A stretch of DNA of 64,000 nt from Collinsella sp. (GCA_019419585.1 DXZQ01000014.1:1-64000); one strand, 5' to 3'; positions 43,987 through 52,439 are shown, numbered from the stretch's first letter. Notes: generated from the sequence alone by a model not told the origin. Program-made: numbers and translations.

Positions 43987-44249
43987 ATGCCCAACGCCCG
44001 CGTACTTCATACAAATAAACCCACGAGCATCGAGCGAAGCGAGATGCGCACGGGCGAAGGGCATGCGTATGGAGACCCCGTGAATCTCGAAATATAGCAC
44101 TGACTTTTTTCTCCTCATTTATGAACGGATGCAAACAAAAATACTGATTTATCAGGGTTTTCTCGATTTGCTGATGCGCAACGGTGCGGGTACTCTCGGG
44201 TCGAATTGAAATTGCGTTGCAAGCAACGCCGATTGAAAAGGAGGCTCGA

Positions 44250-44492
44250 ATGAGCAAGGAGACAAGTGTTCAGGATGCGTCTGAGAACCCTGTGTACAGC
44301 ATGCTCGAAAATGCCATGTTGGTCGTTGACGAAGAGGAGGCAAAGAAGTTTCTTGGGGCAACCAGGCTTTTGCAGTTGATGGTAGACAGCGGTGATGGCA
44401 TCGGGCCTGCGCATCTTCGTCACTGCTATGACTCATCTCATCGCTATTACTTTGTAAGCGATCTGCTGTATTGGAACACGAATCGTCGCTAG
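44250..44492 (+). CDS. Probable excisionase (Xis/AlpA-like)
   Basis: An 80-residue protein directly before the integrase. The C-terminal half (ATRLLQLMVDSGDGIGPAHL, then HRYYFVSDLLYWNTNRR) has the form of the small winged-helix excisionases, where a target-site-binding helix is followed by a strand pair and the ...DLLxW motif. Excisionases bend DNA and steer the integrase toward excision. The start has AAAAGGAGG upstream. The identification rests on size, ending and position. Confidence 0.65.
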   Translation: MSKETSVQDASENPVYSMLENAMLVVDEEEAKKFLGATRLLQLMVDSGDGIGPAHLRHCYDSSHRYYFVSDLLYWNTNRR

Positions 44493-44535
44493 GGTTCTCG
44501 AAAGCAATCCCGCGCAGCCCGTACCACTAGCAATT

Positions 44536-44575
44536 ATGTGCCCCGATGCACCAGCGAAGCAGCATCGGGGCACAT
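44536..44575 (+). other. Strong hairpin between xis and int
   Basis: ATGTGCCCCGATGC and GCATCGGGGCACAT form a perfect 14-bp stem with a 12-base loop, 15 bases before the integrase start. There is no T-run; it may protect or tune the int message. Confidence 0.7.
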
Positions 44576-44590
44576 CCATAAGGAGAGGAG

Positions 44591-45796
44591 ATGACAAGAG
44601 TGCCCACGAGGAAAGACAGCAAGGGGCGCATCCTTCGCCAAGGAGAGGGGCAGCGCCCGAACGGCCAGTACTATTTCAAATTCAAAGACGTGAAAGGCAA
44701 GACGAAGTACAAGTACTCGTGGACGCTTACCACGCACGACCTCCCTCCCAAGGGCAAAAAGTCGGGGCCGTGCCTCCGCGAAATCGAGAAGCAGGTGCAA
44801 CGCGATCTGTTTGACCGCGTTGCACCAAGCGGGATGACCGTTCTCGAATTGGTTGAAAAGTACGTCGCGACCAAGACGGCGGTGCGCCCGACTACGCGCG
44901 CGGGCTATAAGACGGTTATGAGCTTTCTCGCCAAGGACGAGTTCGGAAGCAGGAAGATCGGCGATGTAACGACGCTCGACGCGAAGAATTGGCTCATCTA
45001 TCTTCAAGGCGAACTCGGGAAAAGCTACAGCGCGATTCATTGCATTCGAGGAATGCTTCGCCCAGCTTTCCAGCTAGCGGAGGAAGACGACCTCATCAGG
45101 CGCAACCCGTTCAACTTCGAGCTTGCCACCGTACTCGTCAATGACTCCATTGCGCGCGAGGCCTTGTCCCCACAGGACGAGCGCAGGTTCCTCGATTTCA
45201 TCAAGGGAGATAAGCATTACTCGCGATATTATGAAGCGTTCTACATCCTCTTCAACACGGGGCTGCGCATCTCGGAGTTCTGCGGCCTCACAAAATCTGA
45301 CCTCGACTTCGAAAACGGAAGCATCCGCGTCAACAAGCAGCTGCAGAGGGGCAGCGATATGAGGTACTACATCGAACGCCCCAAAACGAAAAGCGGCGAG
45401 CGATACGTACCCATGTCCGAGGAAGTCAAAGAATGCTTCAAGGCAATCCTTCAAAAACGTGCCAACCCACCTGTCGAGCCCGTCGTTAACGGAGTGAGCG
45501 GATTCCTGCTTCTAGACAAAAACGACATGCCGAAGGTTGCGATGCACTGGGAGAAGTACTTCCAGCTCTCCCTCCGCAAGCACAATAGCATCTACAAGAA
45601 GGGGCTTCCCAAGATTACCCCGCATGTATGCCGACACACGTTCTGCTCCAAGATGGCTCGCAAGGGGATGGACCCCGCGAAGCTCAAGTACATCATGGGG
45701 CACTCGGACATTAGCGTGACATACAACACGTACACCCACCTTGGATTCGAGGACGTGAGGGGCGACATGCTCCGCATGACGGATGGTGCCGCGTAA
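44591..45796 (+). CDS. int: Tn916-type tyrosine recombinase (integrase)
   Basis: A 401-residue integrase. Residues 1-75 resemble the Tn916 Int arm-binding domain (RKDSKGRILRQGEGQRPNGQ, KYKYSWTLTTHD). The core-binding and catalytic domains follow: Arg226 in TGLRISEFCGLT, the lysine of ERPKTKSGERYVPM, HxxR at 345-348 in TPHVCRHTF, His371 in IMGHSDISVTYNTYTH and the nucleophile Tyr381. It sits next to the right attachment site, the usual place. AAGGAGAGG precedes the ATG. It should catalyse insertion at, and excision from, the phosphatase gene. Confidence 0.95.
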   Translation: MTRVPTRKDSKGRILRQGEGQRPNGQYYFKFKDVKGKTKYKYSWTLTTHDLPPKGKKSGPCLREIEKQVQRDLFDRVAPSGMTVLELVEKYVATKTAVRPTTRAGYKTVMSFLAKDEFGSRKIGDVTTLDAKNWLIYLQGELGKSYSAIHCIRGMLRPAFQLAEEDDLIRRNPFNFELATVLVNDSIAREALSPQDERRFLDFIKGDKHYSRYYEAFYILFNTGLRISEFCGLTKSDLDFENGSIRVNKQLQRGSDMRYYIERPKTKSGERYVPMSEEVKECFKAILQKRANPPVEPVVNGVSGFLLLDKNDMPKVAMHWEKYFQLSLRKHNSIYKKGLPKITPHVCRHTFCSKMARKGMDPAKLKYIMGHSDISVTYNTYTHLGFEDVRGDMLRMTDGAA

Positions 45797-45809
45797 GCTA
45801 AAGTGTACG

Positions 45810-45850
45810 AAGTTGTAAATCCGCGAGGTTTACAACCGAATTTACAACTT
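45810..45850. promoter_or_regulatory. Inverted AAGTTGTAAAT sites, probable integrase arm sites or terminator
   Basis: AAGTTGTAAAT (45810-45820) and ATTTACAACTT (45840-45850) are perfect inverse copies, with a third TTTACAAC between (45829-45836). They resemble the arm-type sites I recall for Tn916 Int. Related CAACTTTT motifs lie near the left end (35762-35781). The outer pair followed by TTT could also end int transcription. Confidence 0.55.
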
Positions 45851-45968
45851 TTGCGGCGGAAAATATCCGCTCATACACGAGTCGATTCGGGATTCCGCGA
45901 CTGGGCGATGACATACGAACAACATTTATCACCTGCGGAAATCCTGATATATGAGAGGAAGTCCAAGG

Positions 45969-46415
45969 ATGCACAGAATCATGTTCGTATGCCATGGGAA
46001 TATCTGCCGCTCGACGATGGCTGAGTCGGTGTTTACCGAGCTCGTGCGCCGCGCTGGGCGCGAGGCGGAGTTTGTCATCGATTCCGCAGCGACCTCAACT
46101 GAGGAGATCGGCAACCCGCCGCATCATGGCACGGTCGCCAAGCTGCGCGAAGTCGGGATTCCCGTCGTTGCGCACCGTGCCCGCCAGGCGCGTCGAGCAG
46201 AGTATGGCAACTGGGACCACATTGTCTATATGGATGCTGAGAACACGCGTGGCCTGCGTCGCATCTTTGGCGACGACCCCGACGGCAAGATTACGCGCTT
46301 GCTCGATTGGACCGGGCGCCCCGGCGACGTGGCCGATCCCTGGTACACCGGCAATTTCGATGCCACCTACCGCGACGTGCTCGCCGGTTGCGCCGCTATG
46401 CTCGAGCAGCTGTAG
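45969..46415 (+). CDS. Low-molecular-weight protein tyrosine phosphatase, 5' end supplied by the mobile element
   Basis: A 148-residue arsenate-reductase-fold phosphatase. The P-loop is VCHGNICRST (Cys8, Arg14) and the acid region is VADPWYTGNFDATY. Such enzymes often act on bacterial tyrosine kinases that control polysaccharide export. The first 8 codons come from the element (MHRIMFVC); the attachment core encodes HGNI; the rest is chromosomal. The ATG at 45969 has GAGGAAG 9 bases upstream, also element DNA. Hence the element now provides the promoter and ribosome site of a core gene. Confidence 0.92.
   Translation: MHRIMFVCHGNICRSTMAESVFTELVRRAGREAEFVIDSAATSTEEIGNPPHHGTVAKLREVGIPVVAHRARQARRAEYGNWDHIVYMDAENTRGLRRIFGDDPDGKITRLLDWTGRPGDVADPWYTGNFDATYRDVLAGCAAMLEQL
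45993..46003 (+). other. attR core
   Basis: CATGGGAATAT, the right copy of the 11-base direct repeat, inside the P-loop codons of the phosphatase gene. Confidence 0.85.
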
Positions 46416-46484
46416 GAAAGCGAGGTCGCAGGCCACGCCTTCGGCGCGAAACGAGCGTGGATAATCTCCCGCATGAAAAATGAG

Positions 46485-46544
46485 CGTGGATTTTCTCCCA
46501 CTTTGAGCATTCAAGTGCGCTCTAAACGGGAGAAAATCCACGCC
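46485..46544. repeat. Long inverted repeat between convergent genes
   Basis: GCGTGGATTTTCTCCC and GGGAGAAAATCCACGC are perfect 16-base arms with a 28-base loop. A partial extra copy of the arm (GCGTGGATAATCTCCC) lies at 46456-46471. It ends at the stop of the following minus-strand gene and may terminate in both directions. Confidence 0.75.
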
Positions 46545-46547
46545 CAC

Positions 46548-46877
46548 CTATTCGTCGACGATCTCGGCAAGCCAGACGTTGAGGGTGTCGACCTCGGGGC
46601 AGCAGAACTTTGCCGTACCAGGCTCGTTGCCAGGCACGGTTCCGCCATAGCGCAGGATATCGATATAGGGAAAGCCCACATGACAGGCCATGGCGCACAT
46701 CTTGCCGCGGTCTCGGTCGAAGTCAAAAACGTCGCCCGGCTTGTGACCATGGTGGCAGCGGCACGCACCTAGCTGGTCCACGCAGCTCACGCGGATACGC
46801 GGACGCTTGCCACGCGGCGCGCCGAGCGGCTTGTTCTCGCCCGCAGGCTTGACGCCGCCCTCGCCAGCATTACTCAT
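46548..46877 (-). CDS. TIGR04076-like cysteine-rich protein
   Basis: A 109-residue protein with the order of conserved features I recall for TIGR04076: a beta-strand opening (RIRVSCVDQLGACRCHHGHK), GDVFDFDRDRGKMCAMACHV, then the central FPYIDILRYGGTVPG and a cysteine pair FCCPE near the end. Function of the family is unknown; the cysteines suggest metal or redox binding. It overlaps the end of the pyridoxal kinase gene by 8 bases and is probably coupled to it. The N-terminal 25 residues are Gly/Pro/Lys-rich. Confidence 0.75.
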   Translation of the reverse strand: MSNAGEGGVKPAGENKPLGAPRGKRPRIRVSCVDQLGACRCHHGHKPGDVFDFDRDRGKMCAMACHVGFPYIDILRYGGTVPGNEPGTAKFCCPEVDTLNVWLAEIVDE

Positions 46878-47694
46878 GGTCCATCACGTCCAAGCAGGCC
46901 TCGATGGGCAGGCCGGCCGACTTGTCCTCTTGATCGGCATTGCGCTCGATAAGCTCAGCCACCACACGCATGGCATCGAACGTCGCGCGCTGCAGACTCC
47001 AGCCTGCCATAACGCGGCCGACGAGCACCGCCGAGAACGTGTCGCCCGTGCCCGGGAAATAGACCGGAATGAGCTCAAAGGGAATCGTAAAGTACTCCCC
47101 CGCCACATGGTCGTAACCGATAACCGCGTTCGTGCCATTGACTACGGCGCTCGTAATGACCACCGACTTGGCACCCAGCTCACGCACGGCGTTCACAAGA
47201 ACGCGAGCCTCGTCGGGCGTGATTTGCTCTGCAATAGGCGTATCGGTGAGCAGACAGGCCTCAGTGTAATTGGGAACCGCGTAATCGGCGCACTCGAGCA
47301 GGTGCCTCATGAGACCGATCGTGGACTCGGGCACACCGGCATAGAGCTTGCCGTTGTCGCCCATGATGGGATCGACGAACACCTTGGTGCCCTTTTGCGC
47401 ACGGCGGTGGCAAAAGTCCGAGATGATGCGCGTCTCTTCCTCGGTCACGATAAAGCCGGTCGAGATGGCGTCGAACTCAAAGCCGAGCTCCTCCCAGATA
47501 GCGAGGCTTTGACGCACGTACTCGGTGGTGTCGTGGATGTAGAACTTGGGGTAGTTGAGCGTGTCAGAAACGAGCGCCGTCGGCAGGTTGTGGATACGGT
47601 AGCCCATGTGCGACAGCACCGGCAGCATGGCGGAAAGCGCGACCTTGCCGTAACCGCACATATCGTTAACCAGCAGCAGCTGAGTATTCTTCAT
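46870..47694 (-). CDS. Pyridoxal/pyridoxamine kinase family protein
   Basis: A 274-residue ribokinase-superfamily kinase predicted to phosphorylate pyridoxal, pyridoxine or pyridoxamine. Marks are the N-terminal VNDMCGYGKVALSAMLPVLS, PTALVSDTLNYPKF, VDPIMGDNGKLY, PNYTEACLLTD and the anion-hole and catalytic segment YFPGTGDTFSAVLVG. It fits PdxK/PdxY-type kinases; a hydroxymethylpyrimidine kinase is the less likely alternative. The start has GGGAGA upstream. Confidence 0.85.
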   Translation of the reverse strand: MKNTQLLLVNDMCGYGKVALSAMLPVLSHMGYRIHNLPTALVSDTLNYPKFYIHDTTEYVRQSLAIWEELGFEFDAISTGFIVTEEETRIISDFCHRRAQKGTKVFVDPIMGDNGKLYAGVPESTIGLMRHLLECADYAVPNYTEACLLTDTPIAEQITPDEARVLVNAVRELGAKSVVITSAVVNGTNAVIGYDHVAGEYFTIPFELIPVYFPGTGDTFSAVLVGRVMAGWSLQRATFDAMRVVAELIERNADQEDKSAGLPIEACLDVMDHE

Positions 47695-48020
47695 GAGGGT
47701 CTCCCTTGTTTCGGGCGCGGCGCGGCAGCGCCACAGTGCGACTAAGTGTAGCGCAGGGGACGTTGTGAACGGGCGCTGGCACCGCAGAGGACGAATTGTT
47801 GCGGAAAGGTTACGGGAAGGAGGAAGTTAGTCGTTGGGGACGTTCTTAAATGACTAGTCGACACAAGGAGTGTCCCCAAATGCCGGCACATAAGGAACGT
47901 CCCTAAGTGCCGCTCGAACATAATAAGTTTGGTACCTTGACATTTATTTACCGTGCTCCTAAATTGGTTAGGCACAAAACAATTCCACTACCTAACTAAA
48001 GAAAGGAGCAACACTAATTC
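47695..48020. other. Divergent promoter region of pdx-like gene and marR operon
   Basis: No gene. A TTGGGGAC/GTCCCCAA inverted repeat (47834-47841 and 47872-47879) and a short GGCAC/GTGCC stem (47885-47911) lie in the middle. The right third holds the marR promoter and its presumed operator. Confidence 0.55.
47937..47999 (+). promoter_or_regulatory. marR-ABC operon promoter and presumed operator
   Basis: TTGACA (47937-47942), a 17-base spacer and TAAATT (47960-47965) form the promoter. Directly after lie TTGGTTAGG (47964-47972) and CCTAACTAA (47991-47999), inverse repeats with one mismatch, which suit binding of the MarR dimer. Confidence 0.6.
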
Positions 48021-48527
48021 ATGTGCGATGAACCTCTTAACCTTTGTTCGCACGAGCCCGGCGGCGACCCCTCGCAGCCGGCAGACCAGCCGCCCGCGAT
48101 GAGCGAGCAGGATAAGCTTGCCAAGCGCATCCTCAATGGCCTGGGCTTTTGCGGCCATTACATGCATTTTCATGGCGGAGGCGTGTCCGGCAAGGCACCC
48201 ATCATCTGCCTGCTGGCCAAGCAACCCGGCGGCGAGATGTCGCAGCAGGAACTCGGCATGCACTTTGACCTCAAGCCGGGGTCGCTTTCCGAGATCCTGT
48301 CCAAGCTCGAGCTCAACGGCCTCATCGAGCGCAGCCGTAACCCCAAGGATCGACGGCAGCTCACCATTCGCCTGACCGAAACCGGCCGGGAAAACGCCCG
48401 CATCGACCAGGCGGCCCGCATTCGCTTTAGAGAGCAGGCCTTTAGCGCACTCACCCACGACGAGCGCGAGCAGCTCGCCGAAATGCTCGAGAAAATCCGC
48501 AAAACCTGGGAGGAACTGGATGATTAA
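48021..48527 (+). CDS. MarR-family transcriptional regulator
   Basis: A 168-residue winged-helix regulator. The DNA-binding part reads GGEMSQQELGMHFDLKPGSL, SEILSKLELNGLIERSRNPK and DRRQLTIRLTETG. The first 40 residues are an unstructured Pro-rich tail. It overlaps the first ABC exporter gene by 8 bases and almost certainly represses the operon until a drug or metabolite binds. The ribosome site (GGAG) is 12 bases from the ATG, which is wide and may weaken translation. Confidence 0.88.
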   Translation: MCDEPLNLCSHEPGGDPSQPADQPPAMSEQDKLAKRILNGLGFCGHYMHFHGGGVSGKAPIICLLAKQPGGEMSQQELGMHFDLKPGSLSEILSKLELNGLIERSRNPKDRRQLTIRLTETGRENARIDQAARIRFREQAFSALTHDEREQLAEMLEKIRKTWEELDD

Positions 48528-50364
48528 AACCCTCATGGGAAGCATCCGCGACTATATGAAAGTCACCGTTGCCACGCCGCTGCTCGTGCTTGGCGAGGTG
48601 CTCTGCGAGATGCTGATTCCATTTATCACCGCCAACCTGATCGACGCCATCAAAGACGGCGCCACCGTAGCCGAGATGCTTCCCACCGCAGGCTTTTTGG
48701 TGCTCATCGCGCTGACGTCACTTGCTTTTGGCGCCGCTGCCGGCGTTACCTGCAGCCATGCGAGCTGCGGCTTCGCCAAGAACCTGCGTCACGACCTGTT
48801 CTACAAGATCCAGACGTTCAGCTTTGCCAACATCGATGATTTCTCGAGCTCCTCACTCGTCACGCGCCTGACCACCGACATCAACAACGTGCAGCAGGCC
48901 TTTATGATGATCATCCGTATCGCCGTGCGCGCGCCGCTGGTATTGATCTTCGCCTTTACCATGGCATTTATCATGGGCGGCAGCGTTGCCATGGTCTACT
49001 TGATCATCATTCCGCTGCTGGGCTTTGGGCTGTTCTTTATCATCTTTAAGGTGCGCCCCATCTTCTCGCGCGTGTTCCACAAGTACGACGCCCTTAACGA
49101 GTCCGTCGAGGAAAACGTCACCGGCATGCGCGTAGTCAAGAGCTACGTGCGCGAAGACTTTGAGAAGGAGAAGTTCGCGACCGCCGCGCGCGACGTCCAG
49201 ATGGACTTCACCCGCGCCGAGAAGCTGCTCGCCTTTAACAACCCCATGATGAACATCTGCGTCAACGGCGCGTTTGTCGTCATCATCTACCTGGGCTCCA
49301 AGCTCATCATCACGAGCCAGGGCACGCTGTTCGACGTGGGCCAGCTCTCCTCGACCTTTACCTATGGTTTCCAGATCCTCATGAGCCTGATGCAGCTGTC
49401 GATGATCTTTGTCATGGTGACCATGGCCGACGAATCGGCACACCGCATTGCCGAGGTGCTGGCCGCCGAGCCCACGATCGCCAATCCCGCCGAGCCCGTG
49501 CTCGAGGTTGCCGACGGTTCCATCGACTTTGACCACGTGAGCTTTAAGTATTCCAAGCATGCGAAGCGCCAGGCGCTCGACGATATCGACCTGCACATTA
49601 CGAGCGGCGAGACCATCGGCATCATCGGCGGCACCGGCTCGGCCAAGTCCACGCTCGTTAACCTCATCGCCCGCCTGTACGACACCACCGAAGGCGCTGT
49701 GCGCGTGGGCGGCGTGGACGTGCGCGACTACGACCTGGACGCGCTGCGTCACCAGGTCGCCATGGTGCTGCAGAAAAACGTACTGTTTAGCGGCACCATC
49801 GCCGAGAACCTGCGTTGGGGCGACCCGAACGCCACCGACGAGGAAGTCCGCGAGGCAGCGCATCTGGCCTGCGCCGACGAGTTTGTCGACGGTTTCCCCA
49901 AGGGCTACGACACCTGGATCGAACAGGGCGGCTCTAATGTTTCGGGCGGTCAGAAGCAGCGCCTGTGCATTGCACGCGCCCTGCTGCGTCGCCCCAAGAT
50001 CTTGATCCTGGACGACTCCACCAGCGCCGTCGACACCAAGACCGACGCAAAGATCCGCGCAGGACTGGCAAGCTATCTGCCCAACACGACCAAGCTCATC
50101 ATCGCCCAGCGCATCAGCTCCGTGCAGGACGCAGACCGTATCATCGTCATGGAGGGCGGCCGTATCGCGCAGATCGGCAACCATGACGAGCTGCTTAAGA
50201 CGAGCGAGATCTACCGCGAGACCTTTACCTCGCAAAACAAGATGTCTGCCGAAGGTACGCAAGACGCCGACGACGTCTCTGGCGACGCGAACACGGCGGC
50301 AGACAACACCGACATGACCGCAACGCAAGCTCAGACCCAGGAAGGAGGCGAGGCACATGAGTAA
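48520..50364 (+). CDS. Heterodimeric ABC exporter subunit with degenerate ATP site
   Basis: A 614-residue half-transporter: six membrane spans (residues 1-310) then an ATPase domain. The P-loop is GGTGSAKS, with Ala in place of the usual last Gly. Signature SGGQKQRLCIARALL is intact; Walker B ends ILDDSTSAVD, with Asp in place of the catalytic Glu. These changes define the non-catalytic side of heterodimeric exporters (LmrCD, BmrCD type). The C-terminal tail is Thr/Ala/Asp-rich. It overlaps the next gene by 8 bases. Confidence 0.92.
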   Translation: MIKTLMGSIRDYMKVTVATPLLVLGEVLCEMLIPFITANLIDAIKDGATVAEMLPTAGFLVLIALTSLAFGAAAGVTCSHASCGFAKNLRHDLFYKIQTFSFANIDDFSSSSLVTRLTTDINNVQQAFMMIIRIAVRAPLVLIFAFTMAFIMGGSVAMVYLIIIPLLGFGLFFIIFKVRPIFSRVFHKYDALNESVEENVTGMRVVKSYVREDFEKEKFATAARDVQMDFTRAEKLLAFNNPMMNICVNGAFVVIIYLGSKLIITSQGTLFDVGQLSSTFTYGFQILMSLMQLSMIFVMVTMADESAHRIAEVLAAEPTIANPAEPVLEVADGSIDFDHVSFKYSKHAKRQALDDIDLHITSGETIGIIGGTGSAKSTLVNLIARLYDTTEGAVRVGGVDVRDYDLDALRHQVAMVLQKNVLFSGTIAENLRWGDPNATDEEVREAAHLACADEFVDGFPKGYDTWIEQGGSNVSGGQKQRLCIARALLRRPKILILDDSTSAVDTKTDAKIRAGLASYLPNTTKLIIAQRISSVQDADRIIVMEGGRIAQIGNHDELLKTSEIYRETFTSQNKMSAEGTQDADDVSGDANTAADNTDMTATQAQTQEGGEAHE

Positions 50365-52276
50365 GGCAACGACCGCCGAGCGCGCGCTCAACCGTAAGGG
50401 CGGCACCATGTCGCGCCTCATCAAGACGCTCTTTGGCTTCTATCCCGTGCTTTTGCCCCTTGTCGTCGCCGGCGTGGTGCTCTGCGCCATCATCAACTCC
50501 ATCGGCGCGACCTTCCTGCAGAGCGCCCTGCAAATTATTAGCGAATCGTGGCAGTCGGGCGATTGGGAAGCCGCGCAGCCCAAGATTCTGCAGCTCGTGA
50601 CCACCCTCGCCTGCATCTACGGCGTCGGCGTCCTGTCCTCGCTCTTCTGGAACCGCGCCATGGCTATCGTCACGCAGGGCTCGCTCGAGAAGCTGCGCGA
50701 GATGATGTTCAACCGCATGCAGGACCTGCCGATCCGCTACTTCGACACGCACCAGCGCGGCGATATCATGAGCCACTACACCAACGACATCGACACGCTG
50801 CGTCAGATGATCAGCCAGTCGCTGCCCAACCTGCTCATGACGATCATCATCATCGTCACGGTGTTCTTTATCATGCTGTACTACAGCGTGTGGATGTGCC
50901 TGGTCATCATCGCCGGCGTCGCCTTTATGACCTTTATGACCAAGCTGCTCGGCTCCAACTCCGCGCGCTTCTTCATTGCGCAGCAGACCGAGCTCGGCGT
51001 GGTCGAGGGCCATATCGAGGAAGTCATGAACGGTCAGAAGGTCGTCAAGGCGTTCTGCCACGAGTCTGCCGCCGAGGCCGATTTTGACGAGCGCAACGAA
51101 AAGCTCTTCGAGGTCTCACAGAAGGCCAACATGTACGCCAACATCCTCATGCCCATCCTTATGAACCTGGGCAACCTGCTCTACGTGCTGGTCGCACTGG
51201 CGGGCGGCATTTTCCTGGCGCTGGGCGTGCCCAACCTGAGTATCTCGGGCATGGCGCTGTCCATCGCCGTCGTGGTGCCGTTCCTCAACATGACCAAGCA
51301 GTTCTGCGGACAGATCGGCCAGATCTCGCAGCAGATCAACGCCGTGGTCATGGGCCTCGCCGGCGCCGACCGCATCTTTGAGCTCATCGACGAGAAGCCC
51401 GAGGCCGACGAAGGCTACGTGACGCTCGTCAACGCACAGGTGAACCCCGAGACTTGGGAGTTCGAGGAGGCTGACCACCACACCGGCATGTGGGCGTGGA
51501 AACATCCGCACCGCGCAACCGGCGAGATCGAGTACGTGCCGCTGCGCGGTGACCTGGTCATGGACAACGTGGACTTTGGCTACACGCCCGACCACGAGGT
51601 GCTGCACGGCGTGTCCGTGTTTGCCAAGCCGGGCCAGAAGGTCGCGTTTGTCGGCGCCACCGGTGCCGGCAAGACGACCATCACCAACCTCATCAACCGC
51701 TTCTATGACATTGCCGACGGCAAGATTCGCTACGACGGCATCAACGTCAATAAGATCCGCAAGGCCGATCTGCGCCGCTCGCTGGGCGTCGTGCTGCAGG
51801 ACGTGAACCTGTTCACCGGCACCGTGATGGACAACATCCGCTACGGCAACCTGGATGCCACCGACGAGGAGTGCATCGCGGCAGCAAAGCTCGCGGGCGC
51901 GGACGACTTTATCACCCGCCTGCCCGACGGCTACGACACCATGCTCACCGGCAACGGCGCCCAGCTGTCGCAGGGCCAGCGCCAGCTGATTTCGATCGCG
52001 CGCGCCGCCGTCGCCGATCCGCCGGCAATGATTCTGGACGAGGCCACGAGCTCCATCGACACCCGCACCGAAGCCATCGTGCAGGCGGGCATGGATAAGC
52101 TCATGGAGGGCCGCACGACGTTTGTCATCGCGCACCGCCTTTCCACCGTGCGCAACTCCGACGCGATCATCTGTCTGGATCACGGCCGCATCATCGAGCG
52201 CGGCAACCACGACGAGCTGATCGCCAAGCGCGGATATTACTACCAGCTGTACACGGGTGCGTTTGAGCTGGAGTAG
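50357..52276 (+). CDS. Heterodimeric ABC exporter subunit with canonical ATP site
   Basis: A 639-residue half-transporter with six spans and an ATPase domain. The P-loop is VGATGAGKT, the signature LSQGQRQLISIARAA and Walker B MILDEATSSID with the catalytic Glu. There is an insertion of about 40 residues between the membrane and ATPase domains (VNPETWEFEEADHHTGMWAW and after). It pairs with the preceding subunit and is controlled by the MarR protein. Likely substrates are drugs or lipophilic peptides; this is inference. Confidence 0.93.
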   Translation: MSKATTAERALNRKGGTMSRLIKTLFGFYPVLLPLVVAGVVLCAIINSIGATFLQSALQIISESWQSGDWEAAQPKILQLVTTLACIYGVGVLSSLFWNRAMAIVTQGSLEKLREMMFNRMQDLPIRYFDTHQRGDIMSHYTNDIDTLRQMISQSLPNLLMTIIIIVTVFFIMLYYSVWMCLVIIAGVAFMTFMTKLLGSNSARFFIAQQTELGVVEGHIEEVMNGQKVVKAFCHESAAEADFDERNEKLFEVSQKANMYANILMPILMNLGNLLYVLVALAGGIFLALGVPNLSISGMALSIAVVVPFLNMTKQFCGQIGQISQQINAVVMGLAGADRIFELIDEKPEADEGYVTLVNAQVNPETWEFEEADHHTGMWAWKHPHRATGEIEYVPLRGDLVMDNVDFGYTPDHEVLHGVSVFAKPGQKVAFVGATGAGKTTITNLINRFYDIADGKIRYDGINVNKIRKADLRRSLGVVLQDVNLFTGTVMDNIRYGNLDATDEECIAAAKLAGADDFITRLPDGYDTMLTGNGAQLSQGQRQLISIARAAVADPPAMILDEATSSIDTRTEAIVQAGMDKLMEGRTTFVIAHRLSTVRNSDAIICLDHGRIIERGNHDELIAKRGYYYQLYTGAFELE

Positions 52277-52290
52277 GACCGGTTACTGAC

Positions 52291-52396
52291 GGAGGGTGCC
52301 CCGGGGCGGCGGGGTAATTCCTCCGTGCTCAAACATTCTCGCTTCGCTGCGAAACTGCGCGCGGAGGAAATACCCCGCCGCCCCGGGGCACCCTCC
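52291..52396. repeat. 26-bp perfect inverted repeat with inner stem
   Basis: The arms at 52291-52316 and 52371-52396 are exact inverse copies over 26 bases, beginning GGAGGGTGCCCCGGGGCGGC. A second stem CCTCCG/CGGAGG lies inside. Total length 106 bases. Confidence 0.88.
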
Positions 52397-52439
52397 TGCG
52401 CGCAATCAGCCCGTTGTTTAAAACGGAATAAAGGTTAGT

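Larger units (their letters stand above)
43639..44249. other. Non-coding region with repeats and a three-way-junction fold
   Basis: About 610 bases without a gene I can support. It holds the terminator at 43650-43688, four copies of TTTCTACA (43713-43720, 43796-43803, 43849-43856 and inverted at 43744-43751), and a compact fold at 43942-43986. It is the best place in the element for a replication, transfer or recombination-control site. Confidence 0.6.
35690..45992 (+). mobile_element. Integrative element of about 10.3 kb in an LMW-PTP gene
   Basis: The element is bounded by direct repeats of CATGGGAATAT at 35690-35700 and 45993-46003. It contains, left to right, an XRE regulator, a run of membrane and surface protein genes, two small hypothetical genes, a probable excisionase and a Tn916-type integrase next to the right end. 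No relaxase, replication protein or conjugation gene is visible, so it looks like a mobilisable island or decayed ICE. The right end carries a substitute start for the phosphatase gene (MHRIMFVC in place of MQRVLFIC), keeping the gene whole after insertion. Confidence 0.88.

Noticed and set aside
43840..44118. Short open frames on both strands in the element's non-coding region
   Set aside because: They coincide with palindromic sequence, lack ribosome sites and have no sensible composition; the region is better explained by structure.
48520..50364. Defective ABC subunit because of altered P-loop and Walker B
   Set aside because: Such changes are normal for the non-catalytic partner of heterodimeric exporters, and the partner gene is intact.
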